From Candidatus Latescibacterota bacterium (GTDB taxonomy: Bacteria; JAAXHH01; JABIQT01): 12,744 nucleotides of DNA. The translations under genes were made by a program, and so were the position numbers. The notes beneath the pieces are model-generated. The model made no database searches. It was not told where the DNA came from and saw only the letters and a program-made list of their open reading frames with translations. The stretch covers positions 1 through 12,744 of the forward strand of contig JABIQT010000339.1 of the NCBI GenBank assembly GCA_018667995.1, in the 5' to 3' direction. Shown here piece after piece: positions 6,902 through 12,744 of the stretch (the stretch's first letter is position 1; each line of letters begins with the position of its first letter).

Positions 6902-6916
6902 ATGCGTATCTGGTAG
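6902..6916 (+). other. Four-codon mini-ORF (MRIW) in the leader of the GNAT gene
   Basis: ATG CGT ATC TGG TAG at 6902-6916 sits 5 nt after a perfect GGAGGT (6891-6896), a better ribosome site than that of the acetyltransferase itself. It is directly preceded by another mini-frame, MWRS then TAA at 6887-6901. It may be a translated leader peptide or a remnant of a lost start region. It is too short to judge by sequence. Confidence 0.25.
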
Positions 6917-7012
6917 ATCCTTTCTTAACGTTCACTACATACGAATTCTCCTCGCGGGATTGAGCACACCCCTGTGCCACCCGCCTACCGTGAACTATTG
7001 AAGGGATATGAT

Positions 7013-7462
7013 ATGTCCCCTATCAGATATGAGCATAGTATTGCGGCCATAGCTCCGCGTCAGTTGCACGGCCTCCATACCGGTTGGCCGAACCCTCCGT
7101 CTTCTGAAACTTTTTTTGCGTCATTGTCCGCCATGAATGCGGTTGTTTTCGCACTGGACGCCGAGAGCAATGACGTGGTGGGTTACGTCTGCGGTATGAC
7201 CGATGGTATTCTAATACTATACATATGGGACCTTGAGGTCTTGCCTGAGTATCAGAATCGGGATGTGGGGTCCAAACTGCTTCAGCGTCTACTGGAAAAG
7301 CACGGGAATATATATCAGGTCAACGCCAATCCCCATTCAGGGACGCAACCATACTTTGAACAGGAAGGATTTCGATCTGTGGATCGGAGTGGGTGCGAGT
7401 ATATGACAAGAATGCACCTGGAATGGCAAAATGGGGGCCCAAATGCAGTGAGCTCCGACTGA
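7013..7462 (+). CDS. GNAT family N-acetyltransferase
   Basis: A 149-residue single-domain protein, the usual length. I start at ATG 7013, preceded by GAAGGGA at about 6 nt. The frame extends 13 codons up to a GTG at 6974 with no ribosome site. The GNAT core runs from about 43 to 122: VVFALDAESNDVVGYVCG (strands 2-3), IWDLEVLPEYQNRDVGSKLLQRLL (strand 4 and the acetyl-CoA loop, quoted below 20 at a time as LPEYQNRDVGSKLL), NANPHSGTQPYFEQEGFR (strand 5 and helix 4). The pyrophosphate-binding motif reads Q81-N-R-D-V-G86, with Asp where the first Gly of Q/R-x-x-G-x-G/A is expected. It would acetylate an amine, but the substrate is not predictable. It stands alone on the plus strand, convergent with azlD. 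Confidence 0.85.
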   Translation: MSPIRYEHSIAAIAPRQLHGLHTGWPNPPSSETFFASLSAMNAVVFALDAESNDVVGYVCGMTDGILILYIWDLEVLPEYQNRDVGSKLLQRLLEKHGNIYQVNANPHSGTQPYFEQEGFRSVDRSGCEYMTRMHLEWQNGGPNAVSSD

Positions 7463-7499
7463 GCCCGCCGCCTTTTGGGAAGCGATTTCGCGCCCGAGA

Positions 7500-7527
7500 G
7501 GCGGTAAGGATAGGATCAGATACCGCC
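7500..7527. repeat. Inverted repeat GGCGGTA/TACCGCC downstream of the GNAT gene
   Basis: A perfect 7-bp GC-rich stem with a 14-nt loop begins 38 bp after the acetyltransferase stop, in the spacer between convergent genes. There is no T-run, so termination is only possible. The rest of the 7463-7672 spacer shows no gene; a T-rich stretch lies at 7638-7651. Confidence 0.35.
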
Positions 7528-7672
7528 GTCATGCTCCGCAAACAGATACTACGAGCTCGTATGAAAGGATCACGATGGCGGTTCTGGTCCATGCGATATT
7601 TTGCCGATCGCTACCAAAGGCGGGTTGCGCCCCTCGCTTTTATAAGTTTTTACGAAACAAGTTAGCTCCCCC

Positions 7673-7984
7673 CTAGACTGCTCCTACGATGGTCCGCAGG
7701 AGTGCTACGGTCATCACGCCCGCAGTCATGGCTGCCAACAGATTGCTCGTGCGCCCCATAATGAGGATTGTGACGAATGCCGCAGTCCACTCGGCGGGAC
7801 CTCCATCGGTCACCAACGGTGCGGCTATGGAGATCAGGAGCGTGCCTGGCAGGTGACTGAGGCAGGCCGACACAAATGGGGTAGGCGTAAATCGCTCCAG
7901 GAGCCATAGCCCACCTGCACGGGTCGCGTAGGTGGCTACGGCCATTGCTATAATGGTTATGGTCACCGTCAGTTCATTTTCCAT
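7673..7984 (-). CDS. azlD: AzlD-type small subunit of branched-chain amino acid exporter
   Basis: A 103-residue hydrophobic protein with about four membrane segments, typical of AzlD: LTVTITIIAMAVATYATRAG, then GLWLLERFTPTPFVSACLSHLPGTLLISIAAPLV (read as two stretches) and a C-terminal LLAAMTAGVMTVALLRTIVG. The TRAGGLWLL and LSHLPGTLL patterns are family hallmarks. I start at ATG 7982-7984, with GGAGGG 7 nt upstream inside azlC. The frame would allow 10 more codons, but without such a site. The two genes overlap by 11 bp (7974-7984), which implies translational coupling. With AzlC it should form a proton-driven exporter of branched-chain amino acids or analogues in the cytoplasmic membrane. 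Confidence 0.9.
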   Translation of the reverse strand: MENELTVTITIIAMAVATYATRAGGLWLLERFTPTPFVSACLSHLPGTLLISIAAPLVTDGGPAEWTAAFVTILIMGRTSNLLAAMTAGVMTVALLRTIVGAV

Positions 7985-8693
7985 GTGCCCACCCTCCGGC
8001 AATGCTACCGGCAATGCCCCCTGCTACTATGTACCAGGATCCGGGAATAAGGTAGGACGTGACCACTGCTACCATACCTGCCAGCGCCCAGGGCAGCAGG
8101 TGTGCTCTTCCTTTCCACATACTCGTTAACATGGCCAGAAATACAGCCGTGAAGGCAAAATCGAGTCCCCATGCAGCGGGATCTGGCACTACTGCACCAA
8201 GAATGTGGCCTCCAACTGTTCCTCCAATCCAGCCTGCCATGAGAGGGAATCCGCTTCCCAGAAGGACGGCTGCATCTCGGTTTCCGTTGTCGAATTCCTT
8301 CATAGCCATGGCCCAGTTTTCGTCGGCCATCAGAAACGCGGAGCCATATCGTTGCAGGTAGGAAAGACTGTGAAACCAGGGCCTAAGAGCGGCCCCAAAC
8401 AGGACGTGCCGAAGGTTCACGAGGAAGGTGGTCACTGTGATCGTAACAATGGGCAGAGGGGTACTCCAAAGCTCAAGCACCATGAACTGAGCTGTGCCGG
8501 CATGAACCAGACCACTCATAAACGTGGCCTGCCACAGCGTCAATCCTGTCTGCCGCGCCAGCATGCCAAAGACAGCTCCGTAGACAAATACACTCAGCGA
8601 TAAAGCCACACTCAGACGGGCGCCTGCCCAGAGGCCGGCTCTTGTGAATATGACATCCGATGTATCGGATGTGTCAGATACGCGATGGCTCAA
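7974..8693 (-). CDS. azlC: AzlC family inner-membrane permease, branched-chain amino acid export
   Basis: A 239-residue membrane protein of normal AzlC length with several predicted helices. The conserved early part reads VYGAVFGMLARQTGLTLWQA, followed by SGLVHAGTAQFMVLEL and FLVNLRHVLFGAALRPW, which are diagnostic. Then come MADENWAMAM, the GWIGGTVGGHILGAVVPDP helix, and a glycine-rich C-terminus. The start is TTG 8691-8693 with AAAGG at 8 nt; no ATG exists before the first helix. Residues 7-13 read DTSDTSD, encoded by a palindrome (8653-8672). It is first in the azlCD pair and divergent from the CGNR regulator gene, 202 bp away, which probably controls it. Confidence 0.92.
   Translation of the reverse strand: MSHRVSDTSDTSDVIFTRAGLWAGARLSVALSLSVFVYGAVFGMLARQTGLTLWQATFMSGLVHAGTAQFMVLELWSTPLPIVTITVTTFLVNLRHVLFGAALRPWFHSLSYLQRYGSAFLMADENWAMAMKEFDNGNRDAAVLLGSGFPLMAGWIGGTVGGHILGAVVPDPAAWGLDFAFTAVFLAMLTSMWKGRAHLLPWALAGMVAVVTSYLIPGSWYIVAGGIAGSIAGGWAHGK
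8653..8672. promoter_or_regulatory. Perfect 9-bp-arm palindrome in the 5' end of azlC
   Basis: ACATCCGAT-GT-ATCGGATGT: two perfect 9-bp arms with a 2-bp spacer, covering azlC codons 8-14. It is 19 bp inside the gene from the TTG start. It could be a repressor site acting as a roadblock, or a hairpin in the mRNA near the ribosome site. Confidence 0.5.
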
Positions 8694-8793
8694 GGCAGAA
8701 AACCTTTGAGTAGAGAACCAGACATCCCGGGAACGAGACCAGAGCTATTTGATTCACTCCGCTGTCGTCAAATGAATTTGGATTTGGAAGAAC

Positions 8794-8821
8794 TTGACAG
8801 AGCAATATAACTATCTAAATT
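8794..8821 (+). promoter_or_regulatory. Candidate sigma-70 promoter for the CGNR regulator
   Basis: A perfect TTGACA (8794-8799), a 16-bp spacer and TAAATT (8816-8821, 4 of 6). Predicted start near 8828, with a leader of about 68 nt to ATG 8896. The -35 box is part of a 9-bp inverted repeat shared with the opposing promoter. Confidence 0.5.
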
Positions 8822-8836
8822 GATTTAAGTGGTTAG

Positions 8837-8864
8837 AAAATAGCGCAGGCCCCAATTCTGTCAA
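8837..8864 (-). promoter_or_regulatory. Candidate sigma-70 promoter for azlCD, facing the regulator promoter
   Basis: On the minus strand: perfect TTGACA (8864-8859), a 16-bp spacer and TATTTT (8842-8837, 4 of 6). Predicted start near 8830, leader about 137 nt to the azlC TTG. It faces the plus-strand promoter, so each transcript would cross the other promoter. Confidence 0.45.
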
Positions 8865-8895
8865 GCATGTTCTGAATCTCAGTTCTGGAGGAACC

Positions 8896-9513
8896 ATGGC
8901 GGCAATAGGTAGGGGAATCCTGGATTTAGAGCGCGTTGGGGGCATGCTCTGTATCGATTTTGTCAATACCATGGGTTGGAGGGGTAGGGCGCTATCGAAT
9001 GAATGGTTGAAGACGCCCGCCGATCTTTTTCTGTGGGCCCGCAGTTGTCACATTCTATCGCAGGATACCTTCGATAGAGCTTCGTTGATGGCAGAATCGG
9101 ATGCCGCTGGGGATTTGCTTGAAAAGGCACACAGTTTCAGGGAAGTTCTCTACTGTATATTCTCAGCCATAGCCGCCAAACAGCGGCCGTGCGATGCGGA
9201 TATCACCACGCTAAACAACGGACTTCCAGCGGCACTTAGTCGCTTGAGGCTACGTCCGTCGGGGACGGGAGAGCAGTGGGAGTGGCATGGTGATGACGTT
9301 GCGATCGAGGAGATACTTCTTCCGATAGTCCGTTCTGCAATGGAGTTGCTGACTTCACCACGGATTTCACGTCTAAAAGAATGTGCCAACGAGGGGTGCG
9401 CGTGGGTTTTCCTGGATGGCAGCAAAAACAGAAGTCGCCGTTGGTGTGATATGCGCGACTGTGGTAATAGGGCTAAGGCGAAAAGGCACTATCATCGAGC
9501 AAAATCAACATAG
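8896..9513 (+). CDS. ABATE/CGNR zinc-finger transcriptional regulator
   Basis: A 205-residue protein, normal for the family. ATG 8896 follows GGAGGA at 5 nt. The N-terminal part (about 8-150) fits the ABATE domain, opening with MLCIDFVNTMGWRGR (17-31). The C-terminal CGNR finger is complete: C163 and C168 in ECANEGCAWVF, then C184 and C189 in WCDMRDCGNR, followed by the basic AKAKRHYHR. The four cysteines should hold one zinc, and the basic tail should contact DNA. Members are thought to be ligand-responsive regulators, with ABATE as the sensing part. Placement divergent from azlCD suggests that it controls the exporter and itself through the shared region, with an amino acid or analogue as ligand; that is inference. 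It converges on the cyclase gene with 38 bp between stops and no visible terminator. Confidence 0.92.
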   Translation: MAAIGRGILDLERVGGMLCIDFVNTMGWRGRALSNEWLKTPADLFLWARSCHILSQDTFDRASLMAESDAAGDLLEKAHSFREVLYCIFSAIAAKQRPCDADITTLNNGLPAALSRLRLRPSGTGEQWEWHGDDVAIEEILLPIVRSAMELLTSPRISRLKECANEGCAWVFLDGSKNRSRRWCDMRDCGNRAKAKRHYHRAKST

Positions 9514-9551
9514 ACGTGGCCGTAAATCGAAAGCCGAGAACTGCATCGTGG

Positions 9552-10586
9552 TCAGTCGATGACCCAGTAGGTCATGAGGGGACGGGCGATTCCTTTAACC
9601 TGGATTTCACCACGTGGTTCGCAGGGAATCTCTTCCTTCACAAGATCGTAGGTGTACTCTGATAGCAGGATTTTTCCAGGCTGAGCGGCAGTTTCAAGCC
9701 GGGCGGCTACGTTTACTTCTTTGCCGATGATGGTGTAGTCCATTCTGTCCGCACTGCCGAAATTACCTACGGTACACTCCCCTGTATTGATACCGATTCG
9801 GACATCGACACCAAGAATCTTGGCCTGAAACAGCATATCCTTCGCCATCTTGACACATTGAATCGCATCTTCCTTTGACCCCAACGAGCTCGGATCACCA
9901 AAGAAGACCATCACGGCATCGCCAATGTATTTGTCCAGAGTGCCGCCATAGCGGATGGCGATCTCGGTCATCTCATTCAGATAATGATTCAGCCAGTTGG
10001 TCAACTGTTGCGGATTCATCGATTCTACTTTGGGCATGAAATCAACGATGTCCGAGAAGAAGACGCTGAGGGTCTTCTCGTAAGACTCAATTTTGACGTG
10101 TTTCTCGCCCTTGAAGATAGACGAATACACCTGCGGGGAGAGGTATTTGGCAAGATTGTCGGCCAGATCTTCAAGCTTGTGCTGTGCGGCTTTCAATTGT
10201 ATGTGGGTCCTTACACGCACAATGAGCTCGGTAGGATTAAACGGCTTGGTCACGTAGTCCATGGCTCCAAGTCTGAATCCCTTGACGACGTCGTCCATGC
10301 TGATCTGAGCGGTCAGAAAGATGACGGGAATGTCGCTTGTGGCTGGTGAAGCCTTCAGTCGCTCGCATGCCTCGAAACCATCCATGATCGGCATCATCAC
10401 GTCCAGGAGTATCAGAGCCGGTCTCACCTGTTCCACTATTTGAAGGCAGTTGAGGCCATCTTTCGCAGTGTGCGTCTCATAGCCTTCATCATCGAGCAAC
10501 ATGCAGAGAATCTCACGATTCTCCATGGCGTCGTCGACCACCAGTATGCGTTGTGGACTGCCGGGTTCTTCCAACACTTCGCTCAT
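9552..10586 (-). CDS. Response regulator with class III adenylate cyclase output
   Basis: A 344-residue protein. REC domain (about 13-128): acidic pair D18/D19, phospho-acceptor D62 in LILLDVMMP, T92 and K114 in TKPFN. A linker with LEDLADNLAKYLSPQVYSSIF (as two stretches) joins it to a class III cyclase domain (about 170-344). The metal aspartates are D179 in FFSDIVDF and D223 in KYIGDAVM. K219 and D283 (MDYTIIG) are the adenine-selecting pair, and N292 and R296 in VNVAARLE complete the active site. All catalytic residues are present, so it should make cAMP from ATP, gated by phosphorylation, as a cytoplasmic homodimer. ATG 10584-10586 has only a distant GGAA. No histidine kinase or cAMP-binding protein is nearby, so it is an orphan. 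The 198 bp upstream holds no further gene. Confidence 0.95.
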   Translation of the reverse strand: MSEVLEEPGSPQRILVVDDAMENREILCMLLDDEGYETHTAKDGLNCLQIVEQVRPALILLDVMMPIMDGFEACERLKASPATSDIPVIFLTAQISMDDVVKGFRLGAMDYVTKPFNPTELIVRVRTHIQLKAAQHKLEDLADNLAKYLSPQVYSSIFKGEKHVKIESYEKTLSVFFSDIVDFMPKVESMNPQQLTNWLNHYLNEMTEIAIRYGGTLDKYIGDAVMVFFGDPSSLGSKEDAIQCVKMAKDMLFQAKILGVDVRIGINTGECTVGNFGSADRMDYTIIGKEVNVAARLETAAQPGKILLSEYTYDLVKEEIPCEPRGEIQVKGIARPLMTYWVID

Positions 10587-10784
10587 ATGTTTCTGTTTCC
10601 GCTAAATGTATAGTGGCTGCGTTTGAAACTGTGTATTCACGTTTAAGTCGGGCAATTCTATATACACCGCAGCCGTTTCCGCATCAATCAAAAAAACCAG
10701 CTCTGACTTCCAGATTTCAGCGGATTTTAGTGCCATACCACCGAGGATTTTGAAGTGAGGATGCGTACATTCAATGATCTGATT

Positions 10785-12744
10785 TCAAAGCCGTATCGGC
10801 AATCCGGCTTCATCTAGTCGGGCCTCGCTCAGGGCTGACAGAAAATAGGGAACCCCAAAGAACACCAGACTCAGATACGTGGGGCTCATACCTATGGCGC
10901 CACGTTTCCGCGGATCATCGCTCCAGTTCTGCATTGCTATCAATTCCTGAAGTATCACTATTCCAACTTCCAGGTATCGGCGATCCATGGTAAGGCGGTA
11001 CGCATAGCCCAGATGTCGGCACAGAATTCCACCGTAATGCTCCTGAAGTGCAGATGAACTATCGAAAGAATCAGGGCCACCGCAGAACCAGTCAACCGCA
11101 CGTCTGTAAACCAGTGCCACATCGCTGCGACCTGTTATCCGGTGCAGTAGCTCGATTCCGATCATCAGATAATGTGTCTGATAGCCCTTCTGCTCTGTCA
11201 GTGGCATCTCACGAATGAGCGCATTAAATGGCCCGCCAAGCCCGCGATATTCGTCGTCGGTGAATGGTGCTGATGTACCCATCTCTACCGCCAGGGTCGT
11301 ACCCTCTGTCGCCATTCCGTAAGGGACTTGTCCGGGCAGTTTGTCTGCCGTTGACACCTGAAATCGCTTGTGCCAGCTTCCGTCAGAATTCTGAGCTTGT
11401 GCAAAGATATCAAAGACCTGTTCGGCGCGGGACAGGTAGCGTGCCTCGCCCGTAACTTCGTACACGTGAAGCAATCCGCGCAGAACGTTGGCAAAGCTCC
11501 TCAGGCTGAAACTATACTTTGGGTCGGTGCTCCACCGATATCGCATAAAGAAGGCCCCCGACTCCACGATGACATCACGGGTTCTCAGGTCGCCGGTGAG
11601 ATAATAGTAATCAACCCAATTATCGATGAAGGTGTGAGAAGCGCAGGGCTCGTCGCTGAAGTGATCCATGCTGTGCCGGAATGATCCGCCGACCATGTAG
11701 GTGCGAATTGGATGATAATGGCAGGTGTCAACATCCAGGGAATGCCGGGTCATGGCCTCCGCGACATCGAAGTAGCATGCCCTACCGGTGCGAAGATATT
11801 GAATCCACAGACCGTGTCTCGGATCCCACTCACTATTGCACCATCCCCATCGACCCCTGAACCTCCAGTCATTCTCCTCCTCATCCCACGCAGCAAGTAC
11901 GTCACCGTGATCGAGGTAACTGTACCATTTGCCCAACTCGATTCCACGTACCATCCAGTCGGCAAAACCGGTTAACATGCGATCAGATTGGGGAAAGCGT
12001 TCCGGTGCCTGGACATCGAATCCGCCAGTGACGTCGCAGGAGGCTACCCATTGCGGATCGAGTGCCGCATGCGGGGGATTCAGCAAGCCCCTGAGTAGCT
12101 GGATACTCACGTCTCTTTCCGATGGTTCAAAGAAGGTGAGGAACAGCTCCCGCGTCCTCGCCGTTCCCATCCCATCAGAGTATACGCCCTCACCTTCGTG
12201 CCACGCCACCTCCTCGGAATACCGTGCCAGATCAAGTGATTCCCCTTCCGGATCCTTCCACAGGTAGACTGTGATCCCTGATCCATCACCACGCGCCTCG
12301 AGTGCGCAGGGAAAGGCTTCCGGCATGTGTCGTAAGGCGACTCCCATGCCGCATTCTTCCCCCTCAATCACCATCCAGCCCTCATTTAATGCCCCAGTTT
12401 CTATATGGTCTACCTGGTTCGGCTGTCCAATAGACAGGGAACATTGATCATGGCTTTCTTGGCTCAGGGCGACCACATCATCGGAGCCGAGAATTCTGTG
12501 TCCCGCAAAATCGGTGGAGGCACTGTATCGAATGGAGCCACTGAGATGACATGGCAATTTTAGGGCGATCTCGTCGATCTTAGTTTCGCGAGGGTTGCAG
12601 GCCACCACGACAGTGTGCAACACTCTCAGGTATCTTTGACCAGCATAGGCATAGATCCGTGTCGTCAGATGAAAGGGGCGATATCCCGAATAGTGATGCA
12701 TGGGGATGTCAGCTTCGCAAGGCGCATCACAGCGGAGTACGACC
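10785..12744 (-). CDS. YetA/PcRGLX-like (PL26-type) rhamnogalacturonan lyase family protein, 5' end outside window
   Basis: The frame has no stop between the first ATG in the window (12701) and the right edge, and the added residues (VVLRCDAPCEADIP) run into PFHLTTRIYAYAGQRYLRVLHTVVV, an internal strand pair. Hence the true start lies beyond the window. Counted from Met at 12701, residues 1-240 form a beta-sandwich region and residues about 245-630 an alpha/alpha barrel. Barrel signatures are GRWGWCNSEWDPRHGLWIQY (283-302), TGRACYFDVAEAMTRHSLDV, HTFIDNWVDYYYLTGD and YGGILCRHLGYAYRLT. These match YetA and the fungal exo-rhamnogalacturonan lyase PcRGLX, whose members run to about 850 residues, so about 200 N-terminal residues are missing here. 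Role: probable breakdown of rhamnogalacturonan-like pectin. Export cannot be judged without the N-terminus. Activity is inferred from family only. Confidence 0.65.
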   Translation of the reverse strand, partial: VVLRCDAPCEADIPMHHYSGYRPFHLTTRIYAYAGQRYLRVLHTVVVACNPRETKIDEIALKLPCHLSGSIRYSASTDFAGHRILGSDDVVALSQESHDQCSLSIGQPNQVDHIETGALNEGWMVIEGEECGMGVALRHMPEAFPCALEARGDGSGITVYLWKDPEGESLDLARYSEEVAWHEGEGVYSDGMGTARTRELFLTFFEPSERDVSIQLLRGLLNPPHAALDPQWVASCDVTGGFDVQAPERFPQSDRMLTGFADWMVRGIELGKWYSYLDHGDVLAAWDEEENDWRFRGRWGWCNSEWDPRHGLWIQYLRTGRACYFDVAEAMTRHSLDVDTCHYHPIRTYMVGGSFRHSMDHFSDEPCASHTFIDNWVDYYYLTGDLRTRDVIVESGAFFMRYRWSTDPKYSFSLRSFANVLRGLLHVYEVTGEARYLSRAEQVFDIFAQAQNSDGSWHKRFQVSTADKLPGQVPYGMATEGTTLAVEMGTSAPFTDDEYRGLGGPFNALIREMPLTEQKGYQTHYLMIGIELLHRITGRSDVALVYRRAVDWFCGGPDSFDSSSALQEHYGGILCRHLGYAYRLTMDRRYLEVGIVILQELIAMQNWSDDPRKRGAIGMSPTYLSLVFFGVPYFLSALSEARLDEAGLPIRL

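Noticed and set aside
7393-7665. 90-codon plus-strand frame at the end of the GNAT gene
   Set aside because: Out-of-frame overlap with the acetyltransferase, Arg-rich tail, no ribosome site or domain.
9984-10349. 121-codon plus-strand frame
   Set aside because: Antisense shadow of the REC-cyclase gene, whose catalytic residues are all in place.
1-12744. Search for defence systems, mobile elements, CRISPR arrays, tRNA or rRNA
   Set aside because: No transposase, integrase, nuclease or toxin-antitoxin pattern, no regularly spaced repeats and no tRNA-like cloverleaf were seen by eye on either strand.

Overview
The window comes from a bacterial chromosome of roughly balanced base composition. 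Shine-Dalgarno sites are usually clear (GGAGG), with some GTG and TTG starts. No rRNA, tRNA, CRISPR, insertion sequence or phage gene was seen. The mix of a PhyH dioxygenase, a bicupin, a CBM9-like protein, a family-10-like glycosidase, a YetA-type lyase and a secreted PD40 protein resembles uncultured polysaccharide-degrading lineages such as Latescibacterota or Poribacteria. That placement is an inference from gene content only.

Layout. Left edge (1-550, minus): 5' part of an exported PD40/TolB-like propeller. A gene-poor divergent spacer follows, then a 15-codon leader ORF overlapping the start of a CBM9-like gene (1170-2060, plus). This gene converges on a minus-strand group read in the order glycosidase-like protein (5819-4068), PhyH dioxygenase (3986-3084), bicupin (2927-2193). 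A strong bulged hairpin separates the convergent ends. After another 0.4 kb spacer come a DUF309 protein (6720-6226, minus) and a divergent GNAT acetyltransferase (7013-7462, plus). Next is azlCD (8693-7673, minus), a predicted branched-chain amino acid exporter, divergent from a CGNR zinc-finger regulator (8896-9513, plus). The shared 202-bp control region holds two face-to-face promoter-like sites built on a perfect 9-bp inverted repeat. The right part has an orphan REC-adenylate cyclase (10586-9552, minus) and a YetA/PL26-like rhamnogalacturonan lyase (12744-10785, minus) whose 5' end lies beyond the window.

How the genes may work together. The lyase-like, glycosidase-like, CBM9-like, bicupin and PhyH genes suggest carbohydrate or carbohydrate-derivative breakdown. 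The CBM9-like and glycosidase-like proteins lack signal peptides and so probably act on imported material. The azlCD-CGNR pair looks like a self-contained exporter-regulator module. No defence system or clearly new multi-gene machine is visible. The most interesting signals are the symmetric azlC/CGNR control region, a palindrome inside the start of azlC, and leader mini-ORFs in front of two genes.
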